This document shows positions 24,195 through 31,924 of a stretch of DNA of 64,000 nucleotides, in pieces; positions within the stretch are counted from its first letter, which is position 1; each line of letters starts with the position of its first letter. The notes under the pieces were generated by a model that ran no database searches, was not told the DNA's origin, and saw only the letters and a list, made by a program, of their open reading frames with translations. Both the position numbers and the translations under genes were made by a program. Source of the DNA: Streptomyces filipinensis (GTDB lineage Bacteria > Actinomycetota > Actinomycetes > Streptomycetales > Streptomycetaceae); contig NZ_BMTD01000013.1 in NCBI RefSeq assembly GCF_014649495.1, forward strand, positions 1-64,000. The letters run 5' to 3'.

Positions 24195-25265
24195 TCAGTC
24201 AGGGGTGCCGGGACTGCGCCGGCCGGCCAGGAGATCGGCGATGGCTTGTGCGCCGCCTGCCGGGCGGCCGGCGCTGTCGAACGCCTCCCGGAAGCCCTCG
24301 GCGATGCTGATGGGCGGTGTGAAGCCGAGGTGCGTCCGAGCCGCGGTCAGGTCGAACCAGTGGGGGTGGACGAGTTCGCCGACCAGGAAACGGCTCAGGC
24401 GATGCGTGCCACCGACGCGCAGCAGGCGGTCGGCGGCCTCGCACGCGGCGGCCGCGGTGTGGGCGAGGCGGGCCGGGACCGGCCGCCAGGTGGCGCCGAT
24501 GCCGGCGGTGGCGAGGAGGAGGGCGGTGAAGCGGGCGAGGGGCAGGGGCTCGCCCTGGGTGATGAAGTAGGCGCGGCCGCCGACGGGGTGGCCGTCGTGG
24601 AGCCGGTCGAGCGCGAGCAGGTGGGCGTGGGCGGCGGTGCGGACGTGGGTCGTGTCGATCAGGTTGGCGCCGCTGCCGGGCAGGGCGATCCGGTGGCGGC
24701 GGACGGCACGGGTCAGGGCAGGGAGGAAGTGCGGGTCGCCCGGTCCCCAGATGACGTGGGGGCGCAGTGCGAGGGTGGCGAGATCCCGGCCGTGGGCGTT
24801 GAGGACGAGTGCCTCGGCAGCGGCCTTGGTGCGCGGGTACGCGGCCAGATGCCGGCGGGGGTAGGGCAGTTGCTCGTCGACGTTCTCCAGGCCGCCGGGA
24901 CGGAAGACGACGCTCGCGGTCGAGGTGTGGAGCAGGGCGCGCACGCCGTTGGCACGGCACTGGTCGAGCACCGTACGGGTGCCGTCGACGTTGGTGCGCC
25001 GGTAGGGGGCCGACGGGCCGCTGGCGCCGGCGAGGGCGGCGTTGTGGACGACGGCGTCGCAGCCGGCGACCGCCCTGCGCACCGCGGTGGGGTCGGTGAG
25101 GTCGCCCTGGACCTGGCGTACACCCAACCGTTCCAGTGTGCTGCTCGGTCGTCGGCTGAGCGAGACGGTCTCGGTACCGCGGGCCGTCAACTGCCGGCAG
25201 ATCTCGGTGCCGAGGAAGCCGCTCCCGCCGGTGACGAGGACCCGGGCCGGGCCGGGGCGGCTCAT
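24195..25265 (-). CDS. oleD: OleD-like NAD(P)-dependent beta-hydroxyacid dehydrogenase
   Basis: The 356-residue extended short-chain dehydrogenase has the Rossmann motif GGSGFLG (13-19) and active-site residues S115 (HTSTAS), Y143 and K147 (YPRTK). Related proteins are OleD and sterol 3-beta-dehydrogenases. In the olefin pathway OleD reduces the 2-alkyl-3-ketoacid made by OleA to the 2-alkyl-3-hydroxyacid. Its ATG overlaps the oleC stop by 4 bp (ATGA), so it is the last gene of a coupled oleB-oleC-oleD unit. The complete length and intact catalytic residues suggest activity. Confidence 0.87.
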   Translation of the reverse strand: MSRPGPARVLVTGGSGFLGTEICRQLTARGTETVSLSRRPSSTLERLGVRQVQGDLTDPTAVRRAVAGCDAVVHNAALAGASGPSAPYRRTNVDGTRTVLDQCRANGVRALLHTSTASVVFRPGGLENVDEQLPYPRRHLAAYPRTKAAAEALVLNAHGRDLATLALRPHVIWGPGDPHFLPALTRAVRRHRIALPGSGANLIDTTHVRTAAHAHLLALDRLHDGHPVGGRAYFITQGEPLPLARFTALLLATAGIGATWRPVPARLAHTAAAACEAADRLLRVGGTHRLSRFLVGELVHPHWFDLTAARTHLGFTPPISIAEGFREAFDSAGRPAGGAQAIADLLAGRRSPGTPD

Positions 25266-26818
25266 CGCGGTCTCCGGGCGTGCCGGACGGCCCAGGCGGC
25301 CACCTGCTCGCGGTTGATCTTCGAGTTGTGGCGGATGTCCATGGGGAGACCGGGGTGGACGAGTACGTCCGAGATCCGGTGGCCGTCCGGGTGTCCGGCG
25401 AGCAGCGCGCGCACCGCGCCGACGACGGCTCTGCGCTTGGCCCGACGGCTGAGCGGCTCCACACAGAGGATGGCGTGCTGCCGTCCCGGTGGCCCGACGC
25501 CGACGAGGGCGGCGCGCCGCACGCCCGGAACGGTGTCGGCGGCGGCTTCGATGTCCTCGGTGGTGAGGACGAAGCCGTCGCCGAGGATCCGATGGGCCCT
25601 GCGGCCGTGGAACCAGAGGCGGCCTTGGTCGTCGATGCGGCCCATGTCTCCGGTGCGGTGCAGTACCCCGTCGTGCGTGGCCGCTTTGGCGGCGGCGGTG
25701 GCCTGGGGACGGCTGTGGTAGGCGAGGCTGACGTTGGGTCCGGTGACGGCGATCTCCCCGACCCCGTCGGGTCCGGAGTCGAGGATCCGTGCGGAGATCG
25801 TGCCGACTGTTCGGCCCACGCAGGTCCCTGGGCCGAGGCTGCGGAGACCGGTGGTGCTGATGGTGCTCACCGGCAGGCACTCGGTGGCGCCGTACGCGCT
25901 GATCACCTCGGCGTTCGGGCGCAGCACCCCGTGCAGGGCCGTCGCCAGGTGCGGGCGCAGTGAGGCGCCGAAGGAGACGGCGCGATCGACCGTGGGAAGC
26001 GTCAGCCCGCGCCGCGCGCACTCACCGGCCAGCAGCGCCAGGACGGCGGGCGATGCGGCCACCACCGTCGCCCGGTGGTTCAGGACCGGGCGGAGCAGTC
26101 GTGCCGGCGGTGTGCGGGCTGGGGCGCGGTGGTTGACCGCGGGGGCGACGACCGTGAGCCCGAGCACCGGTGCGAGGAGGACGAGCGGCAGGAACCCGGC
26201 CAGGAGCACACCGTCGGTGCCGAACACCGCGGCGAAGGCGTCGACCTGCCCGGCAAGGGTGCTGTGGAGGTACTCGACGCCCTTGGGCACACCGGTGGAG
26301 CCGGACGTGAAGGCGATCAGGGCGAGGTCTTCAGGGGCCGGCTCGTCGAGGTCCCAGGCGCCGTCGGCGCCCGGCGGCATGGACAGGCGCCGCCCGAGGC
26401 CCGGCAGGGCGCATCCGGTGACGAGGGGTGTGCGCACATGGTCGCGCGCCCAGCCCAGTGCGGTGCGGGCCAGATGGGCGAGCGGCTCCCCGACGAACAC
26501 CTCGGGGGCCACCTCGTCGAGGCACTGCCGCAGCTCGGCCCGGGGCAGACCGGGGTCGACCAGGACCGGGACCGCTCCGATCGCGAGCAGTCCGTACACA
26601 GTGGTGACGAGATCACAGGGGTTGCCGGTCATGACCACGGCCTTGTCGCCGCGACGCACACCGGCCAGCCGGAACGCGTCGGCCGTCTGCCGGCAGCCGG
26701 CCAGGAGTTGGGCGAACGTGACCCTTCGGTCGGTGCCGTTACGACGGCTGTGGACGAGAACGGTGGTCTGCGGGCGTTCCTCGGCGAGGCGCCGCAGCCG
26801 GGAGTACAGGCTCGCCAT
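25262..26818 (-). CDS. oleC: OleC-like beta-lactone synthetase (ANL superfamily)
   Basis: The 518-residue adenylating enzyme has the P-loop AFTSGSTGVPKG (169-180), the A5 motif SAYGATE, the TGD motif with D391, and a C-terminal lysine K500 in RHNSKINRE. OleC uses ATP to convert the beta-hydroxyacid from OleD into a beta-lactone. The RHNSKI(D/N)RE ending is the form seen in OleC proteins rather than in acyl-CoA ligases. The gene is 3 bp downstream of oleB and overlaps oleD by 4 bp. Lipstatin and nocardiolactone clusters use homologous enzymes for beta-lactone closure. Confidence 0.87.
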   Translation of the reverse strand: MASLYSRLRRLAEERPQTTVLVHSRRNGTDRRVTFAQLLAGCRQTADAFRLAGVRRGDKAVVMTGNPCDLVTTVYGLLAIGAVPVLVDPGLPRAELRQCLDEVAPEVFVGEPLAHLARTALGWARDHVRTPLVTGCALPGLGRRLSMPPGADGAWDLDEPAPEDLALIAFTSGSTGVPKGVEYLHSTLAGQVDAFAAVFGTDGVLLAGFLPLVLLAPVLGLTVVAPAVNHRAPARTPPARLLRPVLNHRATVVAASPAVLALLAGECARRGLTLPTVDRAVSFGASLRPHLATALHGVLRPNAEVISAYGATECLPVSTISTTGLRSLGPGTCVGRTVGTISARILDSGPDGVGEIAVTGPNVSLAYHSRPQATAAAKAATHDGVLHRTGDMGRIDDQGRLWFHGRRAHRILGDGFVLTTEDIEAAADTVPGVRRAALVGVGPPGRQHAILCVEPLSRRAKRRAVVGAVRALLAGHPDGHRISDVLVHPGLPMDIRHNSKINREQVAAWAVRHARRPR

Positions 26819-26821
26819 GCC

Positions 26822-27757
26822 TCAGCCCCGTTCCGATGCCAGCAGGAAGTCACGGATGTCGTGGCCGAGTCGGTCCGCCGCGTCCTCCATGACGTAGTGG
26901 CCGGCGTCGGCGTACCGGTGGATCCTCGCGTGGGGGAACCGCCGCCTCCACTCCCCCAGGACGAGCGGCGTGAACACCGGGTCGCGCATGCCCCAGCCGA
27001 CGAACAGCGGCACGTCGGCCAAGTGGTCCTCACCGTTGGCGGATTCGAGGAGTCGCCAGGCGTCCTCGTCGTCGTTCCGGGGGATGCTGCGGACGAATTC
27101 CACCACGGCGCGCCGGTCCCGTCTGCGAGCCGACGGCAGCAGGTAGGCCCGCCGTTCGCTTCGCTGGAGTGGCTGCACGACCCCGGCGCGGACGGCTGCC
27201 CGCGGGAAGAGGTTGGTCGTGTGGGCCAGGGCGGCGATGGTGCGGTGGTCCCGGATCCAGCGCAGGTACAACGGCAGACGGTAGCCGGGCGGCCAGCGGA
27301 AGCCGATCGTGTTGAGAACGGCCAGGCGAGCCAACAGGCCTGGCCTGCGCCGGGCAAGGGCCAGGCCGAGCGGTCCGCCCCAGTCGTGCAGGATCAGGGT
27401 CCAGCCCGCGTCGGGCATGCCCCGGTCGCCGACGAGGTGATCGAACAGCGCGTCCAGATAGGCGAGTTGGATCTGATGCCGGTCGGCGGGGCGCGCCGGC
27501 TCGGGCGGGCGCGGGGACAGTCCCAGGCCCGGGAGGTCAGGAGCGACGCACCGGAACTCCGGAGAAAGGGAAGCGAGGAGGTGCCGCCACTGGTAGCTCC
27601 ATGACGGGTTGCCGTGGAGCAGCAGGACGGGGGAGCCCGTTCCGGTGTCGAGGTAGTGCTGGCCGGTGCTCGGCACCCGATGCCACTGCTCGACTCCAGG
27701 GTAGCCGGGCAGCCACTCGACGGGCGGGATTTGGGTACTCATCACGACGGCGCTCAT
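26822..27757 (-). CDS. oleB: OleB-like beta-lactone decarboxylase (alpha/beta hydrolase)
   Basis: The 311-residue haloalkane-dehalogenase-type alpha/beta hydrolase has nucleophile D125 in HDWGGP, HGNPSW (48-53) near the oxyanion hole, a probable acid at D259 (GMRDPVF), and H287 in AGHYVMED. OleB removes CO2 from cis-beta-lactones to give cis-olefins. The adjacent OleC and OleD homologues make OleB a better call than dehalogenase. The start is uncertain: ATG 27757 or 27742, neither with a good ribosome site. It is first in the oleB-oleC-oleD unit and divergent from a desaturase gene. Confidence 0.85.
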   Translation of the reverse strand: MSAVVMSTQIPPVEWLPGYPGVEQWHRVPSTGQHYLDTGTGSPVLLLHGNPSWSYQWRHLLASLSPEFRCVAPDLPGLGLSPRPPEPARPADRHQIQLAYLDALFDHLVGDRGMPDAGWTLILHDWGGPLGLALARRRPGLLARLAVLNTIGFRWPPGYRLPLYLRWIRDHRTIAALAHTTNLFPRAAVRAGVVQPLQRSERRAYLLPSARRRDRRAVVEFVRSIPRNDDEDAWRLLESANGEDHLADVPLFVGWGMRDPVFTPLVLGEWRRRFPHARIHRYADAGHYVMEDAADRLGHDIRDFLLASERG

Positions 27758-28118
27758 GCCGCTGCCACGAGATCGGACGACGGCTGGAAGGCCGCCGGCC
27801 GCCGGATGCGAGGCGCTGTGACCATGCCGCCAAACGTAGTGGCGGCCGGGAGGCGGACCTACCTGAAGCCGTCGTTCACAGGGGAACTTCACTCGGGTGG
27901 ATCACAGGGGACCGCGATCCGGCCACGGCATGCGGGTACGCCCTTTACCCCACACCGCTTTTCACACTTAACGACTCTCGATGCCCCAACCGGCGTGCTG
28001 AGCGCGGCGCTTGTCCCGAAATGCAGGAAAATGACCCGCGGAGTGGAGGGCGGGCGGGGCTCCCGAGACGAACTGCAGTTTCGCGCCTCCCCCTTGTCGT
28101 GGAATTCAGGGAGGCCTT
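27758..28118. promoter_or_regulatory. Divergent promoter region between oleB and the desaturase
   Basis: This 361-bp gap separates two divergent genes of the putative olefin cluster. The stretch 27940-27985 is relatively A/T-rich (CTTTACCCC, TTTTCACACTTAACG) and is the likeliest promoter position. I see no inverted repeat strong enough to call an operator. Confidence 0.4.
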
Positions 28119-29045
28119 GTGCGTTCGTCGTGGATGGATCCTGCGGACATCGGACTGCTCACGGAGCTTGAGCCGGTCGTGGCACGCGCGTTGGACGCCC
28201 ATTTCCAAAGGGCCGACGACTGGTATCCGCACCAGTTCATCCCCTGGTCCGAAGGACGGGACTACGACGGCGTCCTCGACGGACAGCCTTGGACGCAGGA
28301 GCCCGACGGGCTGGACTCGGCCGTCCTGGACGGCTTGCTGCACAACCTCCTGAGCGAGGACAACCTGCCCAGCTACCACCGGATGATCGCCGAGTGCTTC
28401 ACCCGGGACGGTGCCTGGGGCACCTGGGTCAACCGGTGGACCGTGGAGGAAGACCGCCATGGGATGGCCCTCAGGGACTATCTCATCGTGACGCGGGCCG
28501 CCGACCCGGTAGAGCTGGAGGACGCGCGGCGCTTGCACATGCAGACCGGGTACGACCTCGACTGCCGTGGCACCAGCCTCGTAGGCCTCGTGTACGTCAC
28601 CTTGCAGGAACTCGGCACGCGCATCACCTACCAGAACATCAAACGGCGTTGCGGTGAACCGGTCTGCGAGGCGCTCCTGCAACGCATCGCCCAGGACGAG
28701 AACCGGCACATGCTCTTCTACCGCGAGGTCCTCGGCGCGGCCATGGAACTACAGCCCGAGCGGACGATGAAAGCCCTGGAGGAGGTGGTGTCGACGTTCC
28801 GGTCCCCCGCGCACGCCGCGCCTGGGTTCCGGCGCCTGTCGCTGTCCATGGCACGTTCGGGCATCTACTCCCCGGTGACCCATCACGACGAGGTGCTCGT
28901 CCCGATGATGCGGCACCTTCGCGTCTTCGACCGGGCAGGCCTGAGCGCCGGGGGCGAGGCGGCACGCGAACGACTGGCGGGACTGCTCCAGGCCACCGAA
29001 GCCAAGGCGCGGAGGTTCGCCGACACCGTCGCGAGCGTGCGATAG
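28119..29045 (+). CDS. Acyl-ACP desaturase (soluble diiron), DesA type
   Basis: The 308-residue ferritin-like protein has all six diiron ligands of acyl-ACP desaturases: E80 in LLSEDNLPSYH, E111 and H114 in EEDRH, E164 in LQELGT, E194 and H197 in DENRH. It resembles mycobacterial DesA1/DesA2 and the plant stearoyl-ACP desaturases, which insert a double bond into ACP-bound acyl chains using O2. GTG at 28119 is preceded by AGGGAGG. It is divergent from oleB and convergent with a second desaturase, and a dedicated ACP lies nearby, so its substrate is probably that ACP's acyl chain. Confidence 0.9.
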   Translation: MRSSWMDPADIGLLTELEPVVARALDAHFQRADDWYPHQFIPWSEGRDYDGVLDGQPWTQEPDGLDSAVLDGLLHNLLSEDNLPSYHRMIAECFTRDGAWGTWVNRWTVEEDRHGMALRDYLIVTRAADPVELEDARRLHMQTGYDLDCRGTSLVGLVYVTLQELGTRITYQNIKRRCGEPVCEALLQRIAQDENRHMLFYREVLGAAMELQPERTMKALEEVVSTFRSPAHAAPGFRRLSLSMARSGIYSPVTHHDEVLVPMMRHLRVFDRAGLSAGGEAARERLAGLLQATEAKARRFADTVASVR

Positions 29046-29125
29046 CGCTGTCTCCCGGAGCCGAAGGTTCCCCGGTGCCCGGCCGCCCCGCTCGGGGGGC
29101 CGGACACGACTGAACGGTCAGCGCT

Positions 29126-29923
29126 TCACCGTTCCACCGTGCCGACGGGAGCGTGGCGGTAGAGGTCGTGCCGGGTAAGGCCGAGCCCGTTGAGCACCGG
29201 CAGGACCACCTCGGTGATGAAGGCGCCCCTTCCGAACCCCGCGGTGCGGACGGTCTCGCGTTCGCGGGGACTGGGAAGGAGCTCGTGGGCGGGCATCCGG
29301 AACGTCCGCACCACGTGGGCGAGGTCCGTGAGGGTGCCGGTGCGGTCCTCGTCGAGGTGCAGGGCCAGGATCCGCTGATAGAAGCGGCAGTGCGCCATCT
29401 CGTCCCGGCCGATCAGCCGGTAGATCTCCGCGAGGACCGGGTCGTTCGCCTGCTGAGCGAGCCGGCGCTGATGGTGGTAACTGACGAATGTCGTCATCTC
29501 CTGGAAGGCGGAGTACACGACCATCTGACGGGGAACCTCGTACGGAGGACGCCACCGGCGCGCCATGACGGCGTCGGCGAAGTCCTGCATCCGGGCCTCG
29601 GACCGCTGACCACTGCGCAGCAGGTACTCACGCAGCGCGAGGGCGTGCCGGGCCTCCTCGTGACCCCAGTGCGCGGAGAACCACGCCTGGCCGTAGTCGC
29701 CGACCAGCAACGACAGGTGGGCTTGCAGGTAGTCGGGGAGGAACATCTCGATCCCGCAGAACGTCTCCGCGGCGAGCGCCAGATCCGTCGCTCGGGGAAC
29801 CTCGGCGAGCCGCTCCCAGGGAACGTCGTCGAAGACGCTCCAGCGGCGGGTGCGTTCAGCCCGCTCGAAAAAGGTCATGAACTCGCGGTGGAACCCCTCA
29901 CGCAGGGATCGGGAGGCCATCAT
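29126..29923 (-). CDS. Second acyl-ACP desaturase-like diiron protein
   Basis: The 265-residue ferritin-like protein has a complete ligand set: E59 in GIEMFLPDY, E90 and H93 in HEEARH, E142 in FQEMTT, E175 and H178 in RDEMAH. It is shorter than and divergent from the desaturase at 28119, so it may act at another position or do a second oxidation such as acetylenation. Its ATG overlaps the stop of the ACP gene (ATGA), strongly implying that the two proteins work together. It is the last gene of the oleA-like/FAAL/ACP/desaturase operon. Confidence 0.87.
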   Translation of the reverse strand: MMASRSLREGFHREFMTFFERAERTRRWSVFDDVPWERLAEVPRATDLALAAETFCGIEMFLPDYLQAHLSLLVGDYGQAWFSAHWGHEEARHALALREYLLRSGQRSEARMQDFADAVMARRWRPPYEVPRQMVVYSAFQEMTTFVSYHHQRRLAQQANDPVLAEIYRLIGRDEMAHCRFYQRILALHLDEDRTGTLTDLAHVVRTFRMPAHELLPSPRERETVRTAGFGRGAFITEVVLPVLNGLGLTRHDLYRHAPVGTVER

Positions 29924-30177
29924 CCGGCCTGACTGTGCGCCGGCTGCAGCTGCTCAAGGACATCGCACAGATCCCCGATCGTGTCCAGGCTGCCCAGGGC
30001 CGAGTCGGGAATGCGCAGTCCCAGCTCGTTCTCGATGATCACGATCATTTCGAGGAGCTGCACGGAGTTGAGCCCCAGCGCGCGCATGTCGGACTCCCTC
30101 GGCAAGGATCCGGGATCGCTGTCGGTCACCCGCTGGTACGCGAGGTGGATGGCCGGCGCGACGTCGAGCGGTGTCAT
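29920..30177 (-). CDS. Stand-alone acyl carrier protein
   Basis: The 85-residue four-helix carrier protein has the phosphopantetheine site at S38 in ALGLNSVQLLEMI (the usual DSL is NSV here) and an acidic second half (ENELGLRIPDSALGSLDTIGD). It is 4 bp downstream of the fatty acyl-AMP ligase and overlaps the desaturase by 4 bp. FAALs load fatty acids directly onto such discrete ACPs, and soluble desaturases act on acyl-ACP. It is therefore the likely scaffold of the pathway. No phosphopantetheinyl transferase gene is seen in the window. Confidence 0.92.
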   Translation of the reverse strand: MTPLDVAPAIHLAYQRVTDSDPGSLPRESDMRALGLNSVQLLEMIVIIENELGLRIPDSALGSLDTIGDLCDVLEQLQPAHSQAG

Positions 30178-30181
30178 TTCG

Positions 30182-31858
30182 CTACTCCTTGTGCGACTGG
30201 TGGTTCTCGGGGTGCAGGTGTCCGAGGAGGTATCTGCGGCGCATCTCCTGGCGTCGGGGCTTGCCGGACGTCGTCTTCGCGAGCGTTCCGGGTCTGACGG
30301 CGACGACGTCGCCGAGGCTCAGGCCCAGGCGCAGGGAGACGATCTCCCGGACGGTGCTGCCGACCTGCTCGCTGTGCCGGGGGTGGCATTCGGCGATCAC
30401 GACCACCTCCTCGGTGTCCGCGCCCGGCCGGGTGAAGGCGACCGCTCCGCCGGCGCGGACGCCGTGCGCCGCCTCGGCCGCCCACTCCACGCGCTGCGGG
30501 TCGACGTTGCGTCCTTGGAGGATGAGGACGTCTTTGAGCCGGCCCGTCAGGTGGAGTCGGCCGTCGACCGTGTAGCCGCGGTCCCCGGTCCGCAGCCATC
30601 CGTCGTCGGTGGTGAACGGGGCCGACCCGGTTCCCGTGTCGTCCACGTATCCGCCGCAGACGGAGGGGCCGCGGACCCAGACCTCCCCCACCTGCCGGTC
30701 GGCACGCCGCTCGCCGGCATCGTCGACCACCCGCGCCTCGTGCCCGGGAAAGGGCCGGCCGCAGTCCACGACCTCGACGGCCTCCCGCTCGTCGCCGCAG
30801 GGGTCGGCCCGGTCGTGGTCGCGCAGGTGCGACCACGAGACCCGGTCCGGCCGGAAGGCCGTTCCCCGGGGGGCGAAGGACACCGCGAGGGTGGACTCGG
30901 CCAGCCCGTAGCACGGGCGCACCGCCGCCGGGTCGAGCCCGGCCGCGCGATGGACCTCGGTGAAGTGCCTGAGGGTCCGGGGGCTGATCGGCTCTCCGCC
31001 GCACAGCAGGGTGTGTGCCGAGGACAGGTCGAGACCGTCGAGCTGCTCGTGGCCCGTTCGCCGGGTGGCGAGCGCGTAGGCGAAGTTCGGCGCCCCGGTG
31101 ATCGTTCCCCGGACCTGGGAGACGGTGCGCATCCAGATCCCGGGGTCCCGCACGAAGAGCTTCGTGGCGAGCAGGGTCACCGGTACCCCGGCGGTGATCG
31201 GGGCGAGGACGAACCCCACCAGGCCCATGTCATGGTGGAGCGGCAGCCAGCTCACCCCGTGGTCGCGGCGCGGGTCCGCGGCCAGCCCGTGGCGCATGAT
31301 GGCGACGCCATTGGCGGTCACGGATCCGGCGGTTGCCGCGACGGCGCGCGGCCGCCCGGTGCTGCCGCTGCTGAACTGGAGATACGCGATCCGGTCCGGC
31401 CGGAGGACGGCCGGGGCCGAGGAGATCGGGGCCGACGCGGACGACAGGAACTCGTAGGACGCGCGGTGGGCGGATGGGCCGGGGATCAGGGCCAGCGTCG
31501 CCTCGTCGGCCACCACGAGGTCCGGTCGCGCGACCGAGAGCGATGCGCCGAGGCTTTCGCTCCAGGCCGTTCGGCGTCCGACCGCGGGCGGCGGCGGTAG
31601 CGGGACCGGAACCATTCCGGCCCACAGTGCCCCGAGGAAGGCGGGAACGAACTGCCCGGGATTCTCCGCCAGGAGTGCGACCCGGCTGCCGGGCCGTGCT
31701 CCGCAGGCGGTCAGTGCCCCGGCTCGTGCCCTCACCTCGCCCAGGAGCGCCGACCGCGACAGCTCACGGGTGCGGCCGTCGCCGTCCAGGTAGCGATGGG
31801 CCAGGCTGTGGTCGCCGTCGTAGGACTCCAGGACCGAACAGATCCAGCGGTCACGCAT
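30182..31858 (-). CDS. Fatty acyl-AMP ligase (FAAL)
   Basis: The 558-residue protein shows FAAL rather than acyl-CoA ligase traits. The P-loop is QFSSGSTGRPRAV (161-173), followed by GAPNFAYALATRR, CYGLAESTLAVSF, TGDRGYTVDGRLHLTGRLKD and the C-terminal TTSGKPRRQEM, as in mycobacterial FadD32-type enzymes. FAALs adenylate a free fatty acid with ATP and pass it to an ACP phosphopantetheine. The gene for such an ACP starts 4 bp downstream. The OleA-like gene ends 66 bp upstream on the same strand, so the four genes form one operon. Confidence 0.9.
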   Translation of the reverse strand: MRDRWICSVLESYDGDHSLAHRYLDGDGRTRELSRSALLGEVRARAGALTACGARPGSRVALLAENPGQFVPAFLGALWAGMVPVPLPPPPAVGRRTAWSESLGASLSVARPDLVVADEATLALIPGPSAHRASYEFLSSASAPISSAPAVLRPDRIAYLQFSSGSTGRPRAVAATAGSVTANGVAIMRHGLAADPRRDHGVSWLPLHHDMGLVGFVLAPITAGVPVTLLATKLFVRDPGIWMRTVSQVRGTITGAPNFAYALATRRTGHEQLDGLDLSSAHTLLCGGEPISPRTLRHFTEVHRAAGLDPAAVRPCYGLAESTLAVSFAPRGTAFRPDRVSWSHLRDHDRADPCGDEREAVEVVDCGRPFPGHEARVVDDAGERRADRQVGEVWVRGPSVCGGYVDDTGTGSAPFTTDDGWLRTGDRGYTVDGRLHLTGRLKDVLILQGRNVDPQRVEWAAEAAHGVRAGGAVAFTRPGADTEEVVVIAECHPRHSEQVGSTVREIVSLRLGLSLGDVVAVRPGTLAKTTSGKPRRQEMRRRYLLGHLHPENHQSHKE

Positions 31859-31924
31859 GGGAAAGCACCGCCCGGTCCGCGCGGCCCTGATCGTGCCGTC
31901 CGTGCCCGGCGGAGCCCGGGAGCC

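Noticed and set aside
24087..27604. Long plus-strand frames opposite oleB, oleC and oleD
   Set aside because: Opposite strand carries complete Ole enzymes with catalytic residues; the plus frames have low-complexity Gly/Ala/Arg sequence.
26822..27757. Haloalkane dehalogenase
   Set aside because: The fold and Asp nucleophile fit, but the operon with OleC and OleD homologues makes a beta-lactone decarboxylase much more likely.
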